Of a stretch of 64,000 nt of DNA, positions 16,695-25,016 are shown piece after piece. How positions within the stretch are numbered: the first letter of the stretch is position 1; each line of letters begins with the position of its first letter. A program made the position numbers and the translations under genes. Source of the DNA: Clostridia bacterium (GTDB lineage Bacteria; Bacillota; Clostridia; Christensenellales; Borkfalkiaceae); NCBI GenBank assembly GCA_017396365.1, contig JAFQMD010000030.1, positions 62,001 through 126,000 of the forward strand, read 5' to 3'. The notes below the pieces were generated by a model. It did not search any database and was not told where the DNA came from. It was given only the letters and a program-made list of their open reading frames with translations.

Positions 16695-17699
16695 TTAAAT
16701 AATTTGAGTTTGAAGCGCGGTGATTGCTACTGCCGCTACGATATCTTCCATATGACAACCTCTTGAAAGGTCGTTTATAGGCTTTGCTAAACCTTGGCAA
16801 AGTGGGCCTACTGCTTGGAAACCACCGAGTCTTTCAGTGTTTTTGTAGTTGGTGTTACCTGCGTCAAGGTCAGGGAAAACTAAAACGTTTGCTCTACCTG
16901 CAACGGGTGAATTCGGCGCTTTGCTTGCGCCTACTTCGGGTACGATTGCGGCGTCGAATTGAAGTTCGCCGTCAGCCGTAAGATTTGGCGCGATTTCGTG
17001 GAATTTTGCAACCGCTGCGGTTACTTTATCTACGTCGGCGTGCTTTGCCGAACCTTTAGTAGAGTGTGAAAGGAAAGCAATTCTCGGCTCTAAACCTGCG
17101 ATAGCCTTTGCGCTTTGCGCAGAAGATTGAGCAATGTAGGCAAGTTCTTCGCTCGTTGGGTTTTGAATAAGACCTGAGTCTGCGTAAATAAAGCATCCTT
17201 CCGGACAATATTTATTACCGCAATCAGGCGCAATCATAAGGAAGTAAGCCGATACGATAGGCGTTCCCTTTGCAGTTTTAATAACTTGAAGTCCCGGACG
17301 AAGAGTGTTTGCCGTCGAGTGGCAAGCGCCCGAAACCATACCGTCGACGTCGCCGACTTTAAGCATTAAAGCGCCGTACATAGTATAGTCCTTTTTAAGC
17401 GTTTCTCTCGCAAGTTCCAAAGTCATACCCTTTGCCTTTCTAAGTTCATACAAAAGGTTTGCGTACTCTTCAGTTTTATGGTAAGTAAGCGGATCAATAA
17501 TAGTTACGCCCGAAAGGTCAACGTCAGGGTTTGCCTTTTTAATTTCGTCGGGATTGCCGAGAAGGGTTATTTTTGCAACGCCTTCTTTTACGGATACTGA
17601 TGCGGCTTCAACAACTCTCTTGTCTTCGCCTTCGGGAAGAACGATGTTCTTGCCCAAAACTGACGCCCTTTTTTTGATATCGTCTAAAACTTTTGACAT
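16695..17699 (-). CDS. pta: Phosphate acetyltransferase
   Basis: A 334-residue short-form phosphotransacetylase (acetyl-CoA + phosphate to acetyl phosphate + CoA), without the N-terminal regulatory domain of the E. coli enzyme. Recognisable are ENIVLPEGEDKR-like KNIVLPEGEDKRVVEAA, DGMVSGACHSTANTLRP and VFPDLDAGNTNYK. The start is the ATG at 17699 behind AAAAGGAGCAAT; ten further in-frame residues upstream (to 17729) fall within the leader hairpin and lack a ribosome binding site. First gene of the pta-ackA operon. Confidence 0.96.
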   Translation of the reverse strand: MSKVLDDIKKRASVLGKNIVLPEGEDKRVVEAASVSVKEGVAKITLLGNPDEIKKANPDVDLSGVTIIDPLTYHKTEEYANLLYELRKAKGMTLELARETLKKDYTMYGALMLKVGDVDGMVSGACHSTANTLRPGLQVIKTAKGTPIVSAYFLMIAPDCGNKYCPEGCFIYADSGLIQNPTSEELAYIAQSSAQSAKAIAGLEPRIAFLSHSTKGSAKHADVDKVTAAVAKFHEIAPNLTADGELQFDAAIVPEVGASKAPNSPVAGRANVLVFPDLDAGNTNYKNTERLGGFQAVGPLCQGLAKPINDLSRGCHMEDIVAAVAITALQTQII

Positions 17700-17710
17700 A
17701 TTGCTCCTTT

Positions 17711-17754
17711 TAACGGAAAAAACGCTCAAAACTGTTGAATATTTTTTTCCGTTA
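17711..17754 (-). promoter_or_regulatory. 12-bp leader hairpin before pta
   Basis: TAACGGAAAAAA (17743-17754 on the minus strand) pairs perfectly with TTTTTTCCGTTA (17711-17722) around a 20-base loop. The 3' arm ends 2-3 bases before the pta Shine-Dalgarno sequence. A convincing -35/-10 pair upstream was not found. Confidence 0.5.
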
Positions 17755-17828
17755 GTATAAAATATAATTATTAGTCAAACAATATTATACACCATTTTTT
17801 ATTAAATATCAATTGTTAGGAGTAAGTT

Positions 17829-19004
17829 TTGAAAATTTGTTTTGCCGTTTGCGAATATAATCCTTTTCACAACGGCCATCTAAAGCATATTGAATATATA
17901 CGCTCGAAAATAGCCCCCGACGTGTTGGCTGTTATTTTAAGCGGAAACTTTACCCAACGGGGTGAAATTGCAGTTTTAGATAAATATACACGGGCTAAAC
18001 ACGCTATTTTAGCGGGCGCGGACGTCGTTTTTGAACTACCTACCGTCTTTGCTACCGGCAATGCGGAAATTTTTGCAAAAGGCGCGGTTAAACTTGCAAA
18101 CGCTTTTAGCGGTAATCACGTTTTGTGTTTTGGTACGGAAAGCGGAAAAAAACAAACTCTACTTGCAACCGCGCAAGTTTTGTTAAACGAGACAAAGGAG
18201 TTTAAAGCGCTTTACAAAAAACATTTAAAATCGGGCGTTTCTACGATAAAAGCCAAAGTTTCGGCTTTAGAAGAACTAAACTTAGAAAATCTCGATTGCC
18301 AACTTTTAAAAACACCTAATAACATCTTAGGCATTGAATACACGAAAGCCATTTTAAGTTTGGGCAGTAATTTAGATATTCACCCTATCATTAGACAGGG
18401 CGCTCAATATAACGACCAAACTCTGTATGAAGAAATTTCTTCGGCTTCGGCAATAAGAAAGGCTATTGACGACGGCAATCTTGAAAACGCCAAGTCTTCT
18501 CTCCCCGAATTCGTTTGTTCCGATTTAAAAACTTTTAGACCCAACTGCGACGATTTGATTTTTTATTCGGTTTTAAAAGACGACAAAAAGTCGCTTAAAA
18601 GCATTTTAGACTGCACGGAAGGGCTTGAAAACCGTATAAAAGCGCTTATCAAAAACAGCGCAACGCTTGAAGAACTTAAAGACAAATTAAAAACAAAACG
18701 CTACACTTACGCGAGAATTTCAAGAATTTTACTCTCTTCCTTACTCGGAATTGAAGAAAAATTCATTAGAAAATGTTTAAATCAAGATTTATACCTTAAA
18801 GTCTTGGCGATAAAAAAGGAAAAGATAGGTATTTTATCAACCCTTTCAAATCTTTCAAAATATCCGATAATAACGAGAAAAAAAGACGCTGACAAACTCG
18901 AAGGAATTGCCAAAGAATGCTTTTTAAAAGACGTTTTTGCTTGCGATTTGTTCGATTTCGTTTGCAAGACAAAAACTAACGAATACGAAATGAAAATAGT
19001 ATAA
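17829..19004 (+). CDS. tmcAL: tRNA(Met) cytidine acetate ligase TmcAL
   Basis: A 391-residue nucleotidyltransferase-fold protein of the TmcAL family, which uses acetate and ATP to acetylate C34 of elongator tRNA-Met. The N-terminus shows CEYNPFHNGHLKHIE with the HxGH motif, then SGNFTQRGE, FELPT and the SSASAIRKAI element. The start is TTG at 17829, placed by AGGAGT 6 bases upstream and by the conserved N-terminus. The enzyme consumes acetate, and the acetate-making pta-ackA operon is divergent from it; the link is suggestive only. Confidence 0.93.
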   Translation: MKICFAVCEYNPFHNGHLKHIEYIRSKIAPDVLAVILSGNFTQRGEIAVLDKYTRAKHAILAGADVVFELPTVFATGNAEIFAKGAVKLANAFSGNHVLCFGTESGKKQTLLATAQVLLNETKEFKALYKKHLKSGVSTIKAKVSALEELNLENLDCQLLKTPNNILGIEYTKAILSLGSNLDIHPIIRQGAQYNDQTLYEEISSASAIRKAIDDGNLENAKSSLPEFVCSDLKTFRPNCDDLIFYSVLKDDKKSLKSILDCTEGLENRIKALIKNSATLEELKDKLKTKRYTYARISRILLSSLLGIEEKFIRKCLNQDLYLKVLAIKKEKIGILSTLSNLSKYPIITRKKDADKLEGIAKECFLKDVFACDLFDFVCKTKTNEYEMKIV

Positions 19005-19044
19005 AAAAACGACTCTCTAAACGATTTTAGAGAGACGTTTTTTT
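19003..19044. terminator. Bidirectional terminator between tmcAL and the decarboxylase
   Basis: AAAAAACG-AC-TCTCTAAA pairs with TTTAGAGA-GA-CGTTTTTT, with an internal mismatch, and T runs in both directions between convergent genes. Confidence 0.82.
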
Positions 19045-20380
19045 ATTTTAAAACTTTACATTTTTTTATATCGTAATAACGTAAAACTTCTATTGCCTTT
19101 TTTGTAATAACTTCGCCTACGCACACTATTTGAACGGCGGGCGGACACGATAAGTTTAACGAGCAAAGCACTCTTCCTTCGCACTTTTCAACAGGTAGAA
19201 TTTGACTGTTTGAAAGGGTTGCTTTTCTTATTGAAATTTTATTTTTAAGCCGTGTAATTTCTGGCGGTCGCTCGTAAATTTTAGGCTTTTTGGGAATTGA
19301 CAATAAGACTTTTTCTATCCTTTCAAAATCAACTTTTCTAGAGTTTTCCGTAAACATCATAACTAAGAAATCTTTGTCGGAAAACTCGCAAAAAACACCG
19401 TTATCTTCTAAGATTTTTGAAAGTTCTACTCCTAAATATCCGTATTCTTTGGTAAGTAAAGTGAGTTTTAAAGGCTCGTTTGAAAACGCCTTATATCCTG
19501 CGTTTTTAAGCGACTTTTTAAGTTTTTTAACTCTATTTACAGTCTGCTCTAATCTTTGCCGATAATCCCCGTTTAACTCTAAATTTAAAAGGTCTAACGA
19601 CGCCATAATAAGATATGACGGGCTAGTAGACGCAAAGAGTGAAAGCGCAAATTTTACGTCGCAATTTTCGTCTTTTAATAACTTTTCTCCAACGTGTAAA
19701 TAAGCGCCACCCGTTAAAACGGGCAAGGTTTTATGCGCCGACGAACAGCACATATCCGCCCCCAAGTCCGTTGGAAATTTACTTTCTTTTAAAAACCTTA
19801 AATAACTGCCGTGAGCGCAATCGACAAGCAGTAACACGCCGTGTTTTTTGCATACTTTAGATATTGATGAAATATCCAAGATGTTGCCCAAATAATCGGG
19901 CGAAGTAAGATAAACGGCGACGGGTTTTTGCTTTAATTTTGAAAGCGTTTTATCAATTTTGCTAGCGGTGATTTTACAAGAAAGATAGCCGTCTTTTTTT
20001 GAAGAATAAAGCCATTTTACCTTAAAATCTAAAAGCGCTAAACCTGAAATAAACGACTTATGGGCGTTCCTACCTGCTAAAATAAACGGTTTTTGCCCTT
20101 TACTTTTAGCGTACTGTAAGCAAAGATATAACATAGCGCGAATTGCAAGCGACGAGCCTTCCGTAGAATAAAAAGTTTCAACGCCAAAAAGACTGCTCGC
20201 GTTTTGCTCGCTCTCCGCTATTATGCCGTTTGCGTCGAACAAACTGTCCGCGCCGCTAATTTCGGTAAGGTCAAGGTTTTCCACTCCGAGTTTGCCCTTG
20301 CCCTTATGCCCCGGCATATGAAGTCGCAACGCGCCACTTTCGTCGTATTTTTTTAAAAAATCAAAAATAGGAGCGTTCAT
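19043..20380 (-). CDS. Orn/Lys/Arg decarboxylase-family PLP protein
   Basis: A 445-residue fold-type I PLP enzyme of the small Orn/Lys/Arg decarboxylase group (YaaO-like). It opens with RLHMPGHKGKG, the family start; the PLP lysine is in SSAHKTLPVLTGGAYLHV, and VDCAHGSYLRF supplies the cofactor aspartate. The last ~90 residues form the reduced C-terminal domain (CEGRVLCSLNLSCPPAVQIVCVGEVI). Length fits the single-domain Firmicutes type without the wing domain. The substrate cannot be told. It begins 1 base after scfB ends, so it is cotranscribed with the SCIFF maturase. Confidence 0.85.
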   Translation of the reverse strand: MNAPIFDFLKKYDESGALRLHMPGHKGKGKLGVENLDLTEISGADSLFDANGIIAESEQNASSLFGVETFYSTEGSSLAIRAMLYLCLQYAKSKGQKPFILAGRNAHKSFISGLALLDFKVKWLYSSKKDGYLSCKITASKIDKTLSKLKQKPVAVYLTSPDYLGNILDISSISKVCKKHGVLLLVDCAHGSYLRFLKESKFPTDLGADMCCSSAHKTLPVLTGGAYLHVGEKLLKDENCDVKFALSLFASTSPSYLIMASLDLLNLELNGDYRQRLEQTVNRVKKLKKSLKNAGYKAFSNEPLKLTLLTKEYGYLGVELSKILEDNGVFCEFSDKDFLVMMFTENSRKVDFERIEKVLLSIPKKPKIYERPPEITRLKNKISIRKATLSNSQILPVEKCEGRVLCSLNLSCPPAVQIVCVGEVITKKAIEVLRYYDIKKCKVLK

Positions 20381-20381
20381 T

Positions 20382-21758
20382 TTAGTCCTTTGATACGGTT
20401 TTGCTAACTTCTACCATAATAGCGCACTCCATACGCTTTTTAAAGAGTTCACAACCGTATTTATAAACGCCTTTTACACTGCCCGTTGCGTGATAAGCGT
20501 TTGCCGCGCATCCGCCAGAGCAATATAATTTTGCCCAACAGTCCTTGCAATCTTCCCTTGCATAGACGTTACAAGACATAAACTCGTCTTGAACAGGTTT
20601 ATTAGTTACGCCTTGCCAAATATCGCCGAGTTTATACTTCTCTTCGCCAACGAACTGGTGGCAGGGATAAAGGTCGCCCCAAGGCGTTACCGCCATATAT
20701 TCCGTACCCGAACCACAACCGGAAATACGCTTATATATACAAGGTCCGCCTTTAAGGTCTATCATATAATGATAGAAAGTGAACGGCTTACCTTCTTCGC
20801 GCCTTTTTATCATAAGATTTGCCAAATCTTCGTATTGTTTTAAAACTATCGGCAAATCTTCTTGTGTGAGTTCGGACGGATCACCCGACGCGCATACAAC
20901 GGGCTCCATGCTAAGTTCGTTAAAACCAAGGTCTAACATAGTCTTAATATCTTCTAAAAAGTCGGGATTGTGATGAGTGAACGTTCCGCGCATATAATAG
21001 TCTTTTCCACCGCGCTTTTCAACGAGTTTTTGAAATTTTGGAACTATCGTTTCCCAACTTCCCTTACCTTTATAATCGACACGGAATTTATCGTGAACGT
21101 CTTTTCTTCCGTCTAACGATAAAACGACGTTGCTCATCTCTTTGTTTGCAAACTCTATTACGTCGTCGTCAATAAGCATTCCGTTAGTCGTAAGGGTAAA
21201 TCTGAAATTTTTATTCTTTTCTTTTTCAACGCTACGAGCGTATTCGACGAGTTTTTTTACCACGTCAAAATTCATAAGCGGTTCGCCACCGAAAAAGTCA
21301 ACTTCCAAATTTCTTCTCGTTCCCGAATTTTCAATTAAAAAATCAAGGGCGCGCTTGCCGACTTCGTACGACATAACCGCTCTTTCGCCGTGATACTTGC
21401 CTTGACTTGCAAAACAGTACGAACAGTTTAAGTTGCAAACGTGCGCAACGTGCAGGCAAAGGGCTTTTACAACGCCCGAAGTCTTTTCTTTCAGTTGTCC
21501 TGCCATCGGTTCGAAAGTATCTTCTTTAAAAAGTTGACCACTGCTTTTTAATTCTTCAACTTGTAAAAAACAGTCGTTTATTTCGTCTAAAGTCGCTTTA
21601 TCACCGTGTTTTTTGTAAATTTCTTGTATAGCGTCTTGACGGTTGGCTTTTTCAAAAGACGCAATTACGTCGTACGCAACGTCGTCAACGACGTGCAAAG
21701 AGCCCGAGCATACGTCTAAAACTATATTATAACCGCCAAGTTTATATTGATGTATCAT
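20382..21758 (-). CDS. scfB: SCIFF peptide maturase (radical SAM, twitch/SPASM)
   Basis: A 458-residue radical SAM enzyme that forms Cys-to-Thr thioether bonds in the SCIFF peptide. A RiPP-recognition-like N-terminal region of ~95 residues (HVVDDVAYDVIASF) precedes the radical SAM cluster CNLNCSYC. The C-terminal SPASM domain has CGSGTEYMAVTPWGDLYPCHQF and CKDCWAKLYCSGGCAANA for the two auxiliary clusters. The precursor gene scfA lies immediately upstream. In many clostridia this pair sits next to secDF/yajC; here it is next to a PLP decarboxylase. Confidence 0.95.
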   Translation of the reverse strand: MIHQYKLGGYNIVLDVCSGSLHVVDDVAYDVIASFEKANRQDAIQEIYKKHGDKATLDEINDCFLQVEELKSSGQLFKEDTFEPMAGQLKEKTSGVVKALCLHVAHVCNLNCSYCFASQGKYHGERAVMSYEVGKRALDFLIENSGTRRNLEVDFFGGEPLMNFDVVKKLVEYARSVEKEKNKNFRFTLTTNGMLIDDDVIEFANKEMSNVVLSLDGRKDVHDKFRVDYKGKGSWETIVPKFQKLVEKRGGKDYYMRGTFTHHNPDFLEDIKTMLDLGFNELSMEPVVCASGDPSELTQEDLPIVLKQYEDLANLMIKRREEGKPFTFYHYMIDLKGGPCIYKRISGCGSGTEYMAVTPWGDLYPCHQFVGEEKYKLGDIWQGVTNKPVQDEFMSCNVYAREDCKDCWAKLYCSGGCAANAYHATGSVKGVYKYGCELFKKRMECAIMVEVSKTVSKD

Positions 21759-21809
21759 TTTTTCACCGAAAATTTTGTTGTTTTATTTTGGCTAATCGCC
21801 TTAAAGCAT

Positions 21810-21859
21810 AAAAAAAGAACCGCCTTTTTGCCGACCTAAAAAGAGCGACCGAAGGCGGT
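21810..21859 (-). terminator. Leaky terminator between scfA and scfB
   Basis: On the minus strand ACCGCCTT (21852-21859) pairs with AAGGCGGT (21819-21826) around a 25-base loop, followed by TCTTTTTTT. Read-through would reach scfB 52 bases on, so precursor would be made in excess over enzyme. Confidence 0.65.
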
Positions 21860-21872
21860 ACTTAAATTTAAA

Positions 21873-22025
21873 TTATTTGCTTTCCTTTGCGTTCTCGCAT
21901 TTTTGGTTAGCAATACCGCAACTGGTCTTACAAGCAGATTGGCAAGAAGTTTGGCATTCGCCACATCCGCCGTTTTTAGCGCTTTCACATAAATTACGGG
22001 TTACTACAGTTTCAATACGTTTCAT
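21873..22025 (-). CDS. scfA: SCIFF ribosomal peptide precursor
   Basis: A 50-residue peptide starting MKRIETVVTRNLC. The conserved core is CGECQTSCQSACKTSC followed by GIANQKCEN, with six core cysteines at 21, 24, 28, 32, 36 and 43. A seventh cysteine, C13, lies in the leader part. This matches the SCIFF family (six cysteines in about forty-five residues), the near-universal clostridial RiPP. The start is set by GGGAGGA 7 bases upstream. It directly precedes its radical SAM maturase. The mature function is not established. Confidence 0.96.
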   Translation of the reverse strand: MKRIETVVTRNLCESAKNGGCGECQTSCQSACKTSCGIANQKCENAKESK

Positions 22026-22054
22026 AAGAGCGTCCTCCCAAATTTTATAGTAAA

Positions 22055-22083
22055 ATTATAGCACAAGGCTAAAAATAAGTCAA
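22055..22083 (-). promoter_or_regulatory. scfA promoter
   Basis: TTGACT (22078-22083), 17-base spacer, TATAAT (22055-22060); the scf unit has its own strong promoter rather than depending on the upstream gene. Confidence 0.82.
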
Positions 22084-22108
22084 TACAAATGATAATATTT
22101 ATAAAAAT

Positions 22109-23389
22109 TTATAAATTTATAAGTTTTGCGTTGACCATCTCTTGAAGAGACGTTAATATGCCGATTTTTGCGTGATACCACGTAAGTCCGCCTTGGAAAT
22201 ATACGCAGTATGGCTCTCTAATAGGTCCGTCTGCGGAAAGTTCAATTGACGAACCTTGCACGAACGCTCCCGCCGCCATTATAACTTCGTTTTCATACCC
22301 CGGCATTGCCCAAGGAATAGGCGTTACGTAACTATCGACTGGCGCAGCCTTTTGAATTCCTTTACAAAATGCAATCATACCGTCTGCGCTTTTTAGTTCT
22401 ACTGCTTGAATTATGTCGTAACGCTCTTCAGTTCCGTTCGGTACTACCCTAAACCCAAGTTTTTCATAGATTTTAGCAGCGAAAATAGCGCCTTTAAGCG
22501 CGCCTGCAACTACTGTTGGCGCTAAGAAAAAGCCTTGGTAAAAACTCGTCATAACACCCAAACTTGCGCCTACTTCTTGCCCAAGTCCCGGCGCGGAAAG
22601 ACGATAAGCGCACCTATCTACGCACTCTTTCGTTCCGCAAATATATCCGCCGATTGGCGCAAGTCCGCCACCGGGGTTTTTAATGAGTGAGCCGACTATC
22701 ATATCAGCGCCGTAATCAGACGGCTCTTCAGTTTCAACGAATTCGCCGTAACAGTTGTCAACCATAATTTTAACCGACGGTTTTATCTGTTTGATGAATT
22801 TTATAAGTTCACCTATTTGTTTTACTGAAAAAGTTGGTCTTGGTTGATAACCTTTACTCCTTTGAATAGTAACGAGCGCAGTTTTTTCGTTTATTGCCTT
22901 TTTAATATTTTCGTAGTCGAAAGTTCCATCATCAAGTAAATCAACTTGGCGGTATGAAACGCCATATTCTTTAAGCGAACATTTAGACTCTCTTATTCCG
23001 ATAACTTCTTCTAACGTGTCGTATGGTTTTCCTACGGGAGATAAAAGTTCGTCACCTGGGAGAAGATTTGCCGAAAGAGCGACAGTTAAAGCGTGAGTTC
23101 CACAAACGATTTGTGGGCGTACGAGCGCTGATTCGGTATGAAAGGTATCGGCGTAAACTTGCTCTATTTTGTCCCTACCTACGTCGTTATAGCCATAGCC
23201 CGTTGACGCTGAAAAACAGTTTGCGTCAACTCTATTTTTGCGCATTGCGTTTAATACTTTGCATTGATTATATTCAGCAACGCCGTCGATTTTTTCAAAT
23301 CTTTGTTTAAGTTCTTTTAAAACTTCTTCACCAAAGTCGTAAACTGCTTTGCTTATACCTAATTGTTTATAACTTTCAAAAATATCCAT
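22109..23389 (-). CDS. Methionine gamma-lyase-family protein (YnbB, aluminium resistance-like)
   Basis: A 426-residue PLP protein of the Met_gamma_lyase family (B. subtilis YnbB type). Characteristic stretches are ASTGYGYNDVGRD, GTHALTVALSANLLPGD, MVDNCYGEFVE with the cofactor aspartate, and GSLIKNPGGGLAPIGGYI with the candidate PLP lysine. The name aluminium resistance protein is historical and its true reaction is not settled; a C-S lyase activity is likely. In Firmicutes it often lies near hfq/miaA/glnR; here it stands alone between the lysine transporter and scfA. Confidence 0.88.
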   Translation of the reverse strand: MDIFESYKQLGISKAVYDFGEEVLKELKQRFEKIDGVAEYNQCKVLNAMRKNRVDANCFSASTGYGYNDVGRDKIEQVYADTFHTESALVRPQIVCGTHALTVALSANLLPGDELLSPVGKPYDTLEEVIGIRESKCSLKEYGVSYRQVDLLDDGTFDYENIKKAINEKTALVTIQRSKGYQPRPTFSVKQIGELIKFIKQIKPSVKIMVDNCYGEFVETEEPSDYGADMIVGSLIKNPGGGLAPIGGYICGTKECVDRCAYRLSAPGLGQEVGASLGVMTSFYQGFFLAPTVVAGALKGAIFAAKIYEKLGFRVVPNGTEERYDIIQAVELKSADGMIAFCKGIQKAAPVDSYVTPIPWAMPGYENEVIMAAGAFVQGSSIELSADGPIREPYCVYFQGGLTWYHAKIGILTSLQEMVNAKLINL

Positions 23390-23447
23390 AAAAATTTCCT
23401 ACGTTTTATACTCTTTTCATTTTAGCATAAAATCATTGGTTTTGCAA

Positions 23448-23477
23448 GTAAAGTAAAAGGTCGGATTGCTCCGACCT
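23448..23477 (-). terminator. Terminator of the lysine-type ABC operon
   Basis: AGGTCGGA pairs with TCCGACCT around a 4-base loop (23458-23477), followed on the minus strand by TTTTACTT. Confidence 0.75.
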
Positions 23478-23482
23478 GAATT

Positions 23483-24217
23483 TTATAATACTTTTGATAA
23501 AAATTCTTTAGTTCTTGGATTTGTTGGGTTGTTAAATACTACGTCAGGAATATCGTCTTCTGCAATAACGCCCTCGTCCATAAACACTACTCTTGTAGAA
23601 ACGTTTTTTGCAAAACCCATCTCGTGTGTTACGACGAGCATTGTAAGACCTGTTTTTGCCAAATCTTTCATAACTTCCAAAACTTCGCCTACCATTTCGG
23701 GATCGAGCGCAGAAGTCGGCTCGTCGAAAAGAAGAACGTCTGGATTCATTGCAAGCGCTCTGGCTATTGCTACCCTTTGCTTTTGTCCGCCCGAAAGTTG
23801 ACGCGGTTTAGAATTTATAAAATCTAACATTCCTACTTTTTCAAGATAGAATTTAGCAGTTTTTTCGGCTTCTTCTTTAGTCTTTTTTAACACTTTGGTT
23901 TGACCAACCATGCAGTTTTTTAAAACGTTCATATTGTTAAAAAGATTAAAGTGTTGGAATACCATACCAACTTTTGTCCTATAATCGTTTGGGTTAAAAT
24001 CCTTTGCCAAAATGCTTTCACCCTTATAGAGAATATCTCCACTCGTAGGTTCTTCTAATAGGTTTAAACACCTGAGCATAGTGCTTTTACCCGAACCCGA
24101 CGCCCCGATAATAGATACAACTTCGCCTTTATTTACGGTAAGGTCAATCCCAAGTAAAACGTCGCGATCGCCAAAACTCTTTTTAAGGGATTTTATTTCA
24201 AAAACGCAATCAGCCAT
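23483..24217 (-). CDS. Polar amino-acid ABC transporter ATP-binding protein
   Basis: A 244-residue GlnQ/HisP-type ATPase. Walker A is GASGSGKST, the Q-loop is [10 protein letters not shown], the signature is LSGGQKQR, Walker B is [15 protein letters not shown], and the switch histidine is in VVTHEMGFA. It energises the importer encoded by the two genes upstream; its start overlaps the permease end by 8 bases. The upstream lysine riboswitch suggests that the substrate is lysine. Confidence 0.95.
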   Translation of the reverse strand: MADCVFEIKSLKKSFGDRDVLLGIDLTVNKGEVVSIIGASGSGKSTMLRCLNLLEEPTSGDILYKGESILAKDFNPNDYRTKVGMVFQHFNLFNNMNVLKNCMVGQTKVLKKTKEEAEKTAKFYLEKVGMLDFINSKPRQLSGGQKQRVAIARALAMNPDVLLFDEPTSALDPEMVGEVLEVMKDLAKTGLTMLVVTHEMGFAKNVSTRVVFMDEGVIAEDDIPDVVFNNPTNPRTKEFLSKVL

Positions 24218-25004
24218 TTTTCTTTACCCCCTTTGAATTTAAGTAACCGCCCTTTCCGTCTAACGCCTTTTCTATAAGTCGCAAAATTCTCGTAATCGTA
24301 AAAGTAAGTATAAAATAAATTACGCAAATTATAAGATAAGTTTCAAACATTAAATAGTTATCGCGAATAATAATTTCGCCTATTTTATACAATTCAAAAA
24401 GACCTATAACGTTTAATACCGACGTGTCTTTTACGTTGATTACGAACTCGTTACTAACCGACGGAAGAATATTTCTAAACATCTGCGGAATAATAACGTT
24501 GAACATAGTTTGCGAGTGCGTCATACCTATTGAATACGCCCCCTCGAACTGTCCTTTTGAAATAGATATTATTCCACCTCTTACAATTTCCGCCATATAC
24601 GCGCCCGTATTTATCGAAACTATAAAAAGTCCTGCGGGAATTACGGGTAACGTAACCCCTCCGCTAAGCATTGCAAATCCCCAGAAAATAACCATTGATT
24701 GAACCATCATAGGCGTTCCTCTGAAAATTTCAACGTAACCTACTATAATTCCGTTTGCAATCTTTTGGAAAAATCGCGCCACTTTGTTCTTCGATAGCGG
24801 ATAAGACCTAACTATGCCTGTAAAAACACCGATAATAAGCCCTACGATAGTACCTATTAAAGACACGAATAAAGTATTGCCTATACCTTCTAATATGTTC
24901 GGGTAGAATTTAACTAAAATACCCCATACTTTTGTAAAAAAGTTATCTCCGCTACCTCCGTTTGCCAAAAGTAACGAAGTTAACCCACTTGAAATATTAG
25001 CCAT
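24210..25004 (-). CDS. Polar amino-acid ABC transporter permease
   Basis: A 264-residue HisM/GlnP-type permease with five or so membrane helices. The family stretch [19 protein letters not shown] and the EAA loop ([33 protein letters not shown]) are clear. The first ~25 residues are an unusual Gly/Ser-containing extension before the conserved region. It lies 12 bases after the binding-protein gene in the riboswitch-controlled operon. Being the only permease gene, it would act as a homodimer. Confidence 0.95.
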   Translation of the reverse strand: MANISSGLTSLLLANGGSGDNFFTKVWGILVKFYPNILEGIGNTLFVSLIGTIVGLIIGVFTGIVRSYPLSKNKVARFFQKIANGIIVGYVEIFRGTPMMVQSMVIFWGFAMLSGGVTLPVIPAGLFIVSINTGAYMAEIVRGGIISISKGQFEGAYSIGMTHSQTMFNVIIPQMFRNILPSVSNEFVINVKDTSVLNVIGLFELYKIGEIIIRDNYLMFETYLIICVIYFILTFTITRILRLIEKALDGKGGYLNSKGVKKNG

Positions 25005-25016
25005 TAAACTTTCCTT

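Noticed and set aside
23023..23310. Rightward frames within the methionine gamma-lyase-like gene
   Set aside because: Antisense to a conserved PLP enzyme with no start signal.
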